Positions 40,587 to 49,832 of a stretch of 64,000 bases of DNA are shown in pieces. The stretch covers positions 1,922,001 to 1,986,000 of the forward strand of contig JAPTYK010000001.1 of assembly GCA_026913215.1 (NCBI GenBank), written 5' to 3'. Made by a program: the position numbers and the translations under genes. The first letter of the stretch is position 1. Each line of letters starts with the position of its first letter. This stretch comes from Streptomyces diastatochromogenes (lineage in GTDB: Bacteria > Actinomycetota > Actinomycetes > Streptomycetales > Streptomycetaceae). The notes beneath the pieces were generated by a model. It made no database searches. It was not told the origin of the DNA and saw nothing but the letters and a program-made list of their open reading frames with translations.

Positions 40587-42962
40587 GCGGCCGCACCCGG
40601 CTGACGCTCGCTTCCTGGGGCGCCACCCTGACGGCGGCCGGGGCGCTGCTCCCCCTGGTGAAGCCGGCGACCTGGATCTTCTCGGCGGCCTTCGTCCTCG
40701 CCCTGGTCAGCGGGGTGGGCGCGCTGGCCCGCCGGGTGCCGCTGGCCCGGCCGCTGACGCTCCTCGCCCAGACCGTCACCGCGCTCCTCGCGCTGACCCT
40801 GTTCTTCGCCCGCGAGCAGGCCCTCCTCTGGATCGTCCCGGGCCCCAGGTCTTCGCGCACGCCGCCGAGCTGTTCCGAGCGGGCGCCGAGGACGTGAGCC
40901 GGTACGCGATCCCCGCGCCCGACACCGAGGGCATCCGGCTCATGCTGGTCGGCGGCGTCGTCGCGATCGGGCTCCTGGTGGACGGCCTCGCGGTCACCTT
41001 CCGCAAGGCCGCCCCGGCCGGCCTGCCGCTGCTCGCCCTGTACTCGGTGGCCGCCGGTCTTTCCGGTGGCGGCGCGGGCTGGCTCTGGTTCCTCCTCGCG
41101 GCCTCCGGCTATCTGCTGCTGCTCCTCGCCGAGGGCCGCGACCGGCTCTCCCAGTGGGGGCGGGTCTTCGGCGGCGCCCAGCGCTCCGGCCGGCCCGGCT
41201 CCGCCGTCGCCGCCGGCGGCGGCACCGCCTTCGCCCCGGCCCGCACCGGCCGCCGGATCGGCGCCGTCGCCATGGGCGTCGCGCTCGTCGTGCCGTTCGC
41301 GCTGCCCGGCTTCTCCGGCGGTCTCTTCGGCGGGGGCGGCGAGGGAGCGGGGCTCCGGCAAGGGCGGCACGATCTCCGCCGTGAACCCGCTGGTCTCCCT
41401 CCAGAACAACCTGCGCCAGCCGGAGGACCGGGAGGTCCTGCGCTACCGGACCAACGCCCCCGACACCAGCGGCATGTACCTGCGGCTCGTCGCGCTCGAC
41501 CAGTTCGACGGCACCTCGTGGAAGTCCTCGGTCCGCCCGATCGAGGACGTCCCCCCGCGACTGCCCTGGCCGGACGGCCTCTCCCAGAGCGTCAAGGTCA
41601 CCGAGGTGACCAGCAACTTCGTCGCCTCCGACGCGTACGAACAGAAGTGGCTGCCCATGCCGTACCCGGCCGGCCGGGTCGACATCGACGGCCGCTGGCG
41701 GTACGAGCCGGCCGGCCGGATGCTCGTCGGCGACGACAAGCAGACCACCGGGGCGCCCGCTACCAGGTCGCCAGCCTGGACGTGCAGCCGACGGCCGAGC
41801 AGCTGGCGGCGCCGGGCCCGCCCGGAGAAGCTGCGCCGCGAGTACACCAAGGTGCCCGCGTCGCTGCCGGCCGACGTGCGGGCGACGGCCCTGACCGTCA
41901 CCAAGGGCTCGCGGAACGACTACGAGCGGGCGGTGAAGCTCCAGGACTGGTTCGCCCGGGACGGCGGCTTCCGCTACGACGTCGACGTGGTGTCCGGCAC
42001 CGGGGTGCAGGCGATCTCCCGCTTCCTGAAGGACAAGGAGGGCTTCTGCGTCCACTTCTCCTTCTCCATGGCGGCGATGGCCCGCTCGCTCGGCATCCCG
42101 GCGCGGGTGGCCGTGGGCTTCATGCCGGGCACGACGCAGACCGACGGATCGGTCTCCGTCGGCATCCGGGACGCGCACGCCTGGCCCGAGCTGTACTTCG
42201 AGGGCGCCGGGTGGACGCGGTTCGAGCCGACCCCCTCGCGGGGCTCCACCCCCTCGTACACCCGGGAGACCACGCCCTCGGGCACGGCCACCGGTCCCGC
42301 GCAGCCCCAGCCGAGCGCCTCGGCGCAGCCGTCCGCCGCGCCGACCTCCCGGAGAGCTGCACCCCGCAGATGAAGAAGCTCGGCGACTGCGGGCCGGACG
42401 CGACGGCCGCGGGCGCGTCCTCGGACGACTCGGGCCCGGACCTCCGGACGGTCCTCCTCCTGTCCCTCGCGGCCGTGCTGCTCCTCTCCCTCCCCTTCCT
42501 CCCCCTGTTCTGGCGGACGCGGGTACGGGCCCGGAGGCTCGGCCCCGACGCCGGCGCGCTCGGTCTGGGAGGAGATCAACGACACGGCCTGGGACCACGG
42601 GGTCGAGCCGGACGACTCCCTCACCCCGAGGAAGTCCGCCGCCCGGATCGTCCGCCTCGGCGAACTGCGCGGCGAGTCCGCCGACGCGGTGCACCGGGTG
42701 GCACGGGCGGTCGAGGAGGCCCTGTACGCGCCCCGGCCCCGGCCCGTCCCGGACCTGGCCTCCGAGGCCCCCGGGTCCACGCCGGCTTCCACGCCGCCGC
42801 CACCCCCGCACCCGCCTCCGCGCCCTCCTCGCGCCCCGCTCGGCGGCACGCCTCCGCTGGGCGGCGTCCGCCCGCTGGGCGTCATGGACGACCCGCTGGT
42901 CGAACCGCCGCCACGCGGTGACCACCCGAGCGACGTCGTTCCTCCGCCGCGAGGCCGGCTGA
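40583..42962 (+). CDS. TgpA-type membrane transglutaminase-like protein (DUF3488 + transglutaminase) (about 11 missing bases)
   Basis: About 796 residues after repair. An N-terminal block of five to six TM helices (PATWIFSAAFVLALVSGV, LLAQTVTALLALTLFFAR) forms the DUF3488 part; an extracytoplasmic transglutaminase-like core follows. The Cys of the triad is in LKDKEGFCVHFSFSMAAMAR, the His in IRDAHAWPELYFEG and the Asp in the following WTRFEPTP region. A Ser/Thr/Pro linker, one TM helix (TVLLLSLAAVLLLSLPFLPL) and a DUF4129-like tail end the protein. Damage is heaviest here: near 40855, 41345, 41757, 41815, 42345, 42550, 42770 and 42805. It is the last gene of the MoxR-DUF58-Tgase operon; a cell-envelope processing role is inferred. 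Confidence 0.85.
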
Positions 42963-42978
42963 CGGGACCTGCCCGTGA

Positions 42979-43011
42979 GGGCCCCGCCCCGCCCGCGACG
43001 GGGCGGGGCCC
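42979..43011. terminator. hairpin after the MoxR operon
   Basis: GGGCCCCGCCCCG (42979-42991) pairs perfectly with CGGGGCGGGGCCC (42999-43011) around CCCGCGA. It lies between the convergent transglutaminase and DUF3040 genes. Confidence 0.75.
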
Positions 43012-43112
43012 CTCCACGGACGGGCACGAAACGGATCGAGCCCCGCAGGAGCGCGGATGAGCGCCGACCTGCGGGCTCGGAGTCGGGGTGCGGGGCTACC
43101 GCTCAGGGGCCG

Positions 43113-43502
43113 TCAGTGGCCGCCGCCCTGCTGCTCGTCGCGGCGGCGCTGCCACCGCGTTTCGATCCGGTCCATCATGGAGCGTCGCTGCCGAGCCTGA
43201 CGGCCGCCGGCCGTCCGCTGCTCGCCCGGCCGGGGCGCCTTGCGCCATCCGGTGACCGCCAGGACCGCGCAGCCCAGCATGACGAGGAAACCCACCACGC
43301 TGATCCAGATCTGCTGTGCGACCATTCCGGCCATGAGGAGCGCGATACCCACCAGGAAGCCGACGACTGCCTGGTAAACCCGTCGCCGGGTGTACGTACG
43401 CAGTCCGCTTCCCTCGAGCGCTGTCGCGAACTTGGGGTCTTCGGCGTACAGCGCTCGCTCCATCTGCTCGAGCATTCGCTGCTCGTGCTCCGAGAGCGGC
43501 AC
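43113..43502 (-). CDS. DUF3040 small membrane protein
   Basis: An intact 129-residue protein starting MPLSEHEQRMLEQMERALYA, the DUF3040 signature, with EDPKFATALEG next. Two TM helices follow (YQAVVGFLVGIALLMAGMV, IWISVVGFLVMLGCAVLAVT) and a basic tail (RRSMMDRIETRWQRRRDEQ). Actinobacteria carry one or more of these next to division genes; no function is established. Single gene; 250 bp of spacer to the methyltransferase gene holds nothing I recognise. Confidence 0.9.
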   Translation of the reverse strand: MPLSEHEQRMLEQMERALYAEDPKFATALEGSGLRTYTRRRVYQAVVGFLVGIALLMAGMVAQQIWISVVGFLVMLGCAVLAVTGWRKAPRPGEQRTAGGRQARQRRSMMDRIETRWQRRRDEQQGGGH

Positions 43503-43752
43503 GGAGTCCTCCTAGTCGTCGGTCGCGGGGGCGACCGGTTTGCGGCCCTTTCAGGATAGGCAGGGAATCGCCCCCGTGAAACCCGCCCTCAATGCCGAAT
43601 AGCCAATCCGGGCCGCCATGCGGATCGGTTGCTGAGGCGTTGATTCCCCAGCCCCTCGTCCGTCATGCCGGATGGTGTCCCCCGATCATACGGGGCGGAG
43701 CCCCACATCGGGCGGGCTGTGGCGCACTCCATCGAACGGGTGGCCGTCCTGC

Positions 43753-44540
43753 TCAGGCCCGCTTCCCGCCGAGAACGTGCAGCTGGGTGGCGATGGCCTG
43801 GAAGGAGGGCAGCTCCGCCGCGGCCGCCTCCAGCCGGAGGAGGGCCTCGGCGGCCCCGGGCTCGGTGTCGACGAGGGCGCCGGGGACGAGGTCGGCGAAG
43901 ACCCGGACGCCGTGCACGGCGCCGACCTCCAGGCCGGCCGCCTCGGCGAGCTCGGCGAGCTGCTCGGCGGTGAAGCGCCGGGGCACCGGGTCGCCGGTGC
44001 CCCAGCGGCCCGCCGGGTCGTCGAGCGCGTGCCGGGCCTCGGTGAAGTGGCGGCGAGGGCGCGGGCGAGGACGGCGCCGCCGACCCCGGCGGCGAGCAGG
44101 CTGAGGCTGCCGGCGGGGCGGAGCGCGGCGGCCGCGTTCCGCACGCCCTCGGCGGGGTCGTCGACGTACTCCAGGACGCCGTGGCAGAGCACGGCGTCGT
44201 AGGAGTCGCGCTCGACGACGTCGAAGAGGCCCCGGATGTCTCCCTGGACGCCAGTGACGAGGTCGGCGACGCCGGCCTCGGCGGCCCGGCGGCCCAGGGC
44301 GAAGAGCGCGTTGGGGCTGGGGTCGACGACGGTGACGCGGTGGCCGAGGCGGGCCACCGGCACGGCGAAGTTCCCGGAGCCGCCGCCCGTGTCGAGGACG
44401 TCGAGGCTGTCCTTCCCGGTGGCCTCGACCCGGCGGTCCAGGGCCTCTTTGAGGACGTCCCAGACGACGGCGGTACGCAGGGAGGCGCGCGACGGGCGCG
44501 ACGACGCCTCACGGCCGAAGACAGGGGAAGGGTCCGGCAC
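43753..44540 (-). CDS. SAM-dependent class I methyltransferase (1 frameshift)
   Basis: About 262 residues. SAM-binding loop VLDTGGGSGNFAVPVARLG (motif I), acidic strand end VTVVDPSPNALFALG (motif II), QGDIRGLFDVVERDSYDAVL (motif III region) and CHGVLEYVDDPAEGVRNAA. One base is missing near 44050, after which FTAEQLAELAEAAGLEVGAV and LPSFQAIATQLHVLGGKR finish the protein. GTG 44540 has GAGGAG nine bases upstream. Such UbiE/MenG-like enzymes methylate small molecules; the substrate is not predictable. Confidence 0.82.
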
Positions 44541-44607
44541 GGCTGTTGACTCCTCGGTGACGGGTCTGGACGCTCCCCACCCTATGGCCTCGTCCTGCCC
44601 TTTCGGA

Positions 44608-45124
44608 TCATCCCGGGCTCCCGTCGGTCCCGGGCTGCCGGGGCAGTACCGGCCGGAGGTCGAGCAGCCGCTCGACGAGGCGCAGGAAGTGCCCGGCGTC
44701 CCGGAACAGGTCGTCGGCCTCGCGTCGGGTGACCGCGCCGCTGATGCCGGCCTCGGCGCGGGCCCTGCGCGGGGCCCCGGCGGCGAAGAGGGCGCTCCAC
44801 TCGGTCAGCTCGGGGGCGAGGTCGGGGAGGAGCTCCCAGGTGCTCCTTATCCGCTGCCGGTGGCGGGGCCGGGTGTCGGGCCTGGCGCGGGCGGCGAGGA
44901 CGGCGGCGCGGCGCGCAGGGCGGCGAGGTGGGCGGTGGCGTACCGCTCGTGGGGGCGGTCGAGGACGGCGGCCTCGGCGAGTCCGGCGTGGGACTTGGCG
45001 AGGAGGTCGAGGGCGGCGGGCGGGGCGGCGGAGCGGCGCTGGACGGGGTGGATGTCGGAGCCGGGTCCCGTCTCCCCGGGGTGGGACGGCGGCGGGGCGC
45101 GGCTGCTGCGGAAGGGCTGGCCAT
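44608..45124 (-). CDS. small alpha-helical protein, SAV_6107/HEPN-like (2 frameshifts)
   Basis: About 172 residues after repair (losses near 45095 and 44905). A disordered start (ASPSAAAAPPPSHPGETGPG) precedes a helical domain: ALDLLAKSHAGLAEAAVLDR, PHERYATAHLAALRA, then a second helix pair with SGAVTRREADDLFRDAGHFL. I recall this architecture as the SAV_6107 family HEPN domain of actinobacteria. An Arg-x4-His (RYATAH) is present, which resembles the HEPN RNase motif, but its place in the fold is unverified. ATG 45124 has AGGAGG upstream. It is divergent from the ATPase-like gene across a 157-bp region that includes the TetR-type operator. Confidence 0.65.
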
Positions 45125-45238
45125 GACGAGCCTCCTGTCGTCGCGTGACGGCGCTGTGGCCGTATGTGTTCATCGTGTCGTGCCCCACTGACAATCGCGC
45201 TGACCTGGGGTTTTGCCTGAACTCCCGTACAGGGTAAC

Positions 45239-45262
45239 TTTGAACTGACTGGTCAGTTCAAA
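45239..45262. promoter_or_regulatory. TetR-type operator palindrome
   Basis: TTTGAACTGAC (45239-45249), centre TG, GTCAGTTCAAA (45252-45262): perfect 11-bp arms. It sits 20 bp upstream of the ATPase-like gene and 115 bp upstream of the HEPN-like gene start. The three-gene cassette ends with a TetR repressor (48291-48899), its probable ligand, so the cassette is likely autoregulated. Confidence 0.75.
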
Positions 45263-45281
45263 AGGGAGTGGGGGTGAGTCC

Positions 45282-46200
45282 GTGGGCGCGAAAACCGAGG
45301 AGCAGCCGCACGGCGCCGCCGTCGTCGCGGACGGCTTCGGACTGAAGGGGCCGCGCGGCTGGGCTTTCCGGAAGGTCTCCTTCCGGGCGGAGCCGGGGGC
45401 ACTGGTGGCGATCGAGGGCCCTTCGGGCTCGGGCCGCACCTGTCTGCTGCTCGCGCTCACCGGCCGGATGAAGACCAAGGAGGGCCACGCCGAGGTCGGC
45501 GGTCTCGCCCTCCCCCGCAAGATGGCCGCCGTGCGCCGGATCACCGCGCTCGGCCAGGTCCCGGGCGTCAGCGAGCTCGACCCCGCCTTCACGGTCGCCG
45601 AGCACCTGCGCGAGCGGGCCCTGCTCCAGCGCCGCTACGACGGTTCCGTACGGGCGCTCCTGCGGCGCCCGCCGAGCGCGCGGCGACGTCCCGGGCCCGG
45701 ATCGACGAGGCCGTCGCGGCCGCGGGTCTGGACCTCGACGCCCTGCCGAAGGGCGAGCGGACCTCCGTGCGGGACCTGGAGCGCCTCGAAGCGCTGCGGC
45801 TCTCGATCGCCCTGGCCCTGATGGGCCGTCCCCGGCTGCTCGCCGTGGACGACACCGACCTGAAGCTCTCGGACGCCGACCGCGCCGAGGCCTGGGCGCT
45901 GCTGCGCTCCGTGGCCGCGTCCGGGACGACGGTCCTCGCCGTCTGCAGCGAGGCCCCGAGGACGCCCTGCGCATCACGACGCTCGCCGGCGACGGCACCG
46001 CCGGGGACCCGGCCGCCACCGGCACCGGCACCGCCACCGGCACCGCGGAGGACACCGCGCCCGGCGCCGCCACCGCCGCCGAAGCCCCGGCCACCGCCGG
46101 GGACACCACCGCCGTCGGGGAGACGGCGACCGGCGGCACCACCGACACCACGACCGAGGAGGGGGCGGCCGATGCGCTCGCCGAAACTGGCCGCGCTTGA
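45282..46200 (+). CDS. degenerate ABC-type ATP-binding protein with Thr/Ala-rich tail (2 frameshifts)
   Basis: About 306 residues after repair (losses near 45672 and 45955). The fold is ABC-like: FRKVSFRAEPGALVAIEGPS then GSGRTCLLLALTGRM. Walker A is GPSGSGRT (46-53), with Arg52 in place of the invariant Lys. Q-loop-like region ITALGQVPGVSELD; the place of the LSGGQ signature reads ERLEALRLSIALALMGRP without the motif; the Walker B place reads RLLAVDDTDLKLS. The last 70 residues are Ala/Thr/Gly/Glu-rich (ATGTGTATGTAEDT). ATP hydrolysis is doubtful. GTG 45282 lies right after the operator; the YhgE-type gene starts inside its 3' end. Confidence 0.72.
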
Positions 46201-48271
46201 GCTGAAGCGCTTCGGCAGGGGAAAGCTGCCGCGCGCCGCGCTCGTCGCGATCCTGCTGCTGCCCCTGCTGTACGGCGCCCTGTACCTGTACTCGTTCTGG
46301 GACCCGTACAGCAGGCTCGACAAGATCCCCGTCGCCCTCGTCAACGAGGACCGGGGCGCCACCGCCGGCGGCAAGAAGATCAACGCCGGTGACGACATCA
46401 CCGAGGGGCTCCTGGAGAGCAAGACCTTCGAGTGGCACCAGGTGAGCGACGCCGAGGCGCGCAAGGGCGTGGAGGACGGGACGTACTACCTGTCCCTGAC
46501 CATGCCCGGCGACTTCAGCACCCGCATCGCCTCCAGCTCCGGCGACTCCCCCGAGACCGGCGCGCTCCAGGTGCGGACGAACGACGCGAACAACTACATC
46601 GTCGGCTCGATCTCCCGGACGGTCTTCTCCGAGGTCCGCAGCGCGGCCTCCACGAAGTCCTCGCGGAGCTTCCTCGACAAGATCTTCATCTCCTTCTCCG
46701 ACCTCCACGACGCCACCGCGAAGGCCGCCAAGGGCGCGGCCGACCTCAAGGAGGGCGTGGACAAGGCGAAGAAGGGCTCCAAGAGCCTGTCGGACGGGCT
46801 CACGGACGCCAAGACCGGCAGCGGCGACCTGGCCACGGGCCTGAAGAAGCTCGACAAGGGCGCCAAGGACCTGGAGAACGGCTCCCGCAAGGTCGCGAAC
46901 GGCACGCAGGCCCTCGCCGACAAGGTGAACGGCACCGCCGACAAGGTCCGCCCGTACCTGGCGAACAACGGCAAGTCGATCCGCGACACCGCCCGGCTCG
47001 TCTCCGACTCCGCCACGGCCGCCCGCCACGACCTGGCCGACCTGGTGAAGCGCGCGCCGCTGGTCCGCTCCGCCGCCCACAAGGCCGACGACGGCCTCGT
47101 GCGGCTCCACCGCGAGCTGTGCGTCGACGCCGCCCCCACCACTCCCCCGCTCGACCCCCAGGTCTGCGCGAAGCTCAAGGAGGCCACGGTCACCGCCGGC
47201 GACGTGGCCACGATCGCCGACGACGTGCACGAGCTGACCAAGGGCCAGACCGATGACCTGAAGACCCTGGACGCGCGCCTGGCCACGCTCGTGAAGCAGG
47301 CCGACGAGCTGGCCGCCCGCGCCCCGCACCTCGACGAGGACGTCGAGGGCGCCATCCGGAAGATCAACGAGCTCAACGCGGGCGCGCGAAAGGTCGCGGC
47401 GGGCGCGGACCAGCTGCACACCGGCATCACGCAGGCGAAGACCGGTTCGGTCAGCCTCGACACCGGCGTCGGCAAGCTCAAGAAGGGCGCGGGCGCCCTG
47501 GACGGCGGCCTGTTCAAGCTGGCCGACGGTTCGGGCACCCTCGCCACCGGTCTGAAGGACGGGGTCGGCCAGATCCCCGACTACGACCAGCAGGACCGCG
47601 ACCGGCGCACCGAGGTCATGGCCGACCCGGTGAAGCTGGCCTCCCAGTCCCTGCACAAGGCGCCCAACTACGGCACCGGTTTCGCCCCGTACTTCATCCC
47701 GCTCTCCCTCTGGGTCGGCGCGATGGTCGCGTACATGATCATCCAGCCGCTGAACCGGCGCGCCCTCGCGGCCGGCGGTTCCGCCTGGCGGATCGCGCTG
47801 GCGGGCTGGCTCCCGGTGGCGGCGATCGGCGTCCTCCAGGTCGCGGCCCTGATGTCGGTGCTGCACTGGGGCCTCGGCCTCCAGATGACCCGGGCCGCCG
47901 GCACGATCGGCTTCCTCGCCCTGGTCACCTGCTGCTTCGCCGCGATCATCCAGTGGCTCAACGCCCACTTCGGCGCGGCGGGCCGGATCCTGGTGCTCGC
48001 GTTCCTGATGCTCCAGCTGACCTCGGCGGGCGGCACCTACCCCGTCCAGACCAGCCCGGCCTTCTTCAACGCCGTCCACCCGTTCCTGCCGATGAGCCAC
48101 GTGGTCGAGGCGCTGCGCCGCCTCATCACGGGCGGCGGCCTCGGACCGGTCTGGCAGGCCTGCGCGGTCCTGGCGGCCTTCACCGTCGGCGCCCTGGCCC
48201 TGACCGCCGTCACGGCACGCAAGAAGCAGGTGTGGACGCTGGACCGGCTCCACCCCGAACTGTCGCTCTGA
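46172..48271 (+). CDS. YhgE/Pip family membrane protein
   Basis: An intact 699-residue protein. One TM near the N-terminus (ALVAILLLPLLYGALYLYSF), a long extracytoplasmic domain (YhgE N, PVALVNEDRGATAGGKKINA and GTYYLSLTMPGDFSTRIASS), a helical stalk with heptad-like repeats (ADLKEGVDKAKKGSKSLSDG, GLKKLDKGAKDLENGSRKVA), and five or six C-terminal TM helices of the ABC-2 type (GTIGFLALVTCCFAAIIQWL). Related proteins include phage-infection protein Pip and type VII-associated YukC-like exporters; here it is paired with an ABC-like ATPase and a TetR. ATG 46172 has GAGGAGG ahead. It probably exports or anchors something, but the substrate is unknown. Confidence 0.88.
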   Translation: MRSPKLAALELKRFGRGKLPRAALVAILLLPLLYGALYLYSFWDPYSRLDKIPVALVNEDRGATAGGKKINAGDDITEGLLESKTFEWHQVSDAEARKGVEDGTYYLSLTMPGDFSTRIASSSGDSPETGALQVRTNDANNYIVGSISRTVFSEVRSAASTKSSRSFLDKIFISFSDLHDATAKAAKGAADLKEGVDKAKKGSKSLSDGLTDAKTGSGDLATGLKKLDKGAKDLENGSRKVANGTQALADKVNGTADKVRPYLANNGKSIRDTARLVSDSATAARHDLADLVKRAPLVRSAAHKADDGLVRLHRELCVDAAPTTPPLDPQVCAKLKEATVTAGDVATIADDVHELTKGQTDDLKTLDARLATLVKQADELAARAPHLDEDVEGAIRKINELNAGARKVAAGADQLHTGITQAKTGSVSLDTGVGKLKKGAGALDGGLFKLADGSGTLATGLKDGVGQIPDYDQQDRDRRTEVMADPVKLASQSLHKAPNYGTGFAPYFIPLSLWVGAMVAYMIIQPLNRRALAAGGSAWRIALAGWLPVAAIGVLQVAALMSVLHWGLGLQMTRAAGTIGFLALVTCCFAAIIQWLNAHFGAAGRILVLAFLMLQLTSAGGTYPVQTSPAFFNAVHPFLPMSHVVEALRRLITGGGLGPVWQACAVLAAFTVGALALTAVTARKKQVWTLDRLHPELSL

Positions 48272-48290
48272 ACCTGTGAGAATCGACGCC

Positions 48291-48899
48291 ATGGACAGCA
48301 GCAGCACCCGACGCCAGGCCACGCGAACGAAGCTCTACGAGGCGGCCGTCACCCTCATCGCGGAGCAGGGTTTCTCCGCGACGACGGTGGACGAGATCGC
48401 CGAGCGGGCCGGCGTGGCCAAGGGCACGGTCTACTACAACTTCAAGAGCAAGACCGAGCTCTTCGAGGAGCTGCTGCGCCACGGTGTGGCGCTGCTCGCC
48501 GCCTCCCTGCGCTCGGCGGCCGAGGAGACCACCGAGCGCGGCGGGAGCCGGGTCGACGCGCTGGACGCGATGATCCGGGCGGGCCTCGTCTTCATCGACC
48601 GCTACCCGGCCTTCACCCAGCTGTACGTGGCCGAGCTCTGGCGCACCGGACGCGCCTGGAACTCGACCCTCCTGGTGGTCCGTCAGGAGGCCGTCGCGGT
48701 GGTGGAGGGCGTGCTGCGCGAGGGGGTGGCGGCCGGTGAGCTGAGCGACGAGATCGACGTCCAGCTGACGGCCTCGGCCCTGGTCGGGATGGTGCTCGTG
48801 GCGGCGCTCGACTGGCAGGCCTTCCAGAGCGAGCGTTCGCTCGACGACGTGCACGCGGCGCTGTCCCGCCTGCTGCACGGCCGCGTCGGCGGCCGCTGA
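48291..48899 (+). CDS. TetR family transcriptional regulator
   Basis: A 202-residue repressor. The DNA-binding domain reads TRTKLYEAAVTLIAEQGFSA, TTVDEIAERAGVAKGTVYYN and FKSKTELFEELL, with the recognition helix AGVAKGTVYYNFKSK. The ligand domain is all-helical and unlike any I recognise. Start ATG 48291 is preferred over GTG 48276; neither has a strong ribosome site, and translation may be coupled to the preceding gene, whose stop is 20 bases upstream. Third gene of the ATPase-like/YhgE/TetR cassette; it most likely binds the palindrome at 45239-45262. Confidence 0.9.
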   Translation: MDSSSTRRQATRTKLYEAAVTLIAEQGFSATTVDEIAERAGVAKGTVYYNFKSKTELFEELLRHGVALLAASLRSAAEETTERGGSRVDALDAMIRAGLVFIDRYPAFTQLYVAELWRTGRAWNSTLLVVRQEAVAVVEGVLREGVAAGELSDEIDVQLTASALVGMVLVAALDWQAFQSERSLDDVHAALSRLLHGRVGGR

Positions 48900-48911
48900 G
48901 ACACGGGAAAC

Positions 48912-48954
48912 GCCGGTGCGGCGAGGCTCGATCCCCGAGCCTCACCGCACCGGC
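48912..48954 (+). terminator. hairpin after the TetR gene
   Basis: A 19-bp stem with one mismatch: GCCGGTGCGGCGAGGCTCG (48912-48930) against CGAGCCTCACCGCACCGGC (48936-48954), loop ATCCC. It closes the cassette 12 bp after the stop codon. Confidence 0.8.
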
Positions 48955-49131
48955 CTCTCGCGCCCCGTGCCGGCAGGTGCGCGGCCCCGTTCCGCAGCCC
49001 CGTGCCGGCGGTACCGGAGCCGCGCCCCTTCCGTGGGCTCCACTCTCCTCCCGCCCGCACCGGCCCCATCCGCGCACCTACTCATCTCGGCCCCTAGGTA
49101 CGGATACTCAGACCTGGCTACGATCACGGGC

Positions 49132-49778
49132 GTGTCCGTACTCCCCCTGGTGTTCACCAGCGGCTGGGCGAGCGGGATCAACGCGTACGCGGTGGTCCTG
49201 CTGTTCGGCCTCTTCGGCGCGACCGGGCTGACCGACGAGGTGCCCGCGTCCCTCCAGCGCACCGACGTCCTCGTCGCGGCGGCCGTGCTGTTCCTCTGCG
49301 AGGCGGTGGCGGACAAGATCCCGTACGTCGACTCGATGTGGGACTCCGTCCACACGGTGATCCGGCCGGTCGCGGGAGCCGTGGTCGCCGCCCTGCTCGC
49401 CGGGCAGAGCGGTTCGCTGCCGGAGCTGGCGGCGGGTGCGGTCGGCGGCTCGACGGCCTTGCTCAGCCACTTCGTCAAGGCGGGGACGAGGCTGGCGGTC
49501 AACACCTCGCCGGAGCCGTTCTCGAACATCGCGCTGAGCCTCGCGGAGGACCTCGGGGTGGCGGCGATCGTCACCTTCGCGCTCTTCCATCCGGTGGCGG
49601 CGGCGGTCGTCGCGGGCGTCCTGCTCCTGGCGGGCCTGGCGATACTGCTCTTCCTCGCCCAGCGGATCCGCCGCGGCTGGCGGCGCTGGTCGCGGCGCCG
49701 GGAGGAGAGACGGCTCGCCGCTTCGGGGCGCGCCCGCGGGCCCAGGCGCCGCGGGACGACGGCTCGGACCGCTTCTGA
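49132..49778 (+). CDS. DUF4126 membrane protein (1 frameshift at the C-terminus)
   Basis: About 215 residues. Starts SVLPLVFTSGWASGINAYAV and continues VVLLFGLFGATGLTDEVPAS, which is the DUF4126 signature. Several TM helices (DVLVAAAVLFLCEAVADKIP, GVAAIVTFALFHPVAAAVVA) and the motif HTVIRPVAGAVVAALLAG are visible. The open frame would run on over the next gene's start; one missing base in the basic tail (after about 49720) instead gives an end APRDDGSDRF with TGA at 49776. GTG 49132 is at the beginning of the conserved block. Function unknown. Confidence 0.75.
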
Positions 49779-49832
49779 CCGTGCCCGGCCTGCCCTCCGG
49801 CGGTGCCGGAGGGGCCGGATAGGCTCGCCCGC

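Noticed and set aside
39736..42921. A 1061-residue frame through the DUF58 and transglutaminase genes
   Set aside because: It combines wrong-frame text with pieces of the real transglutaminase; the repaired genes explain the region.
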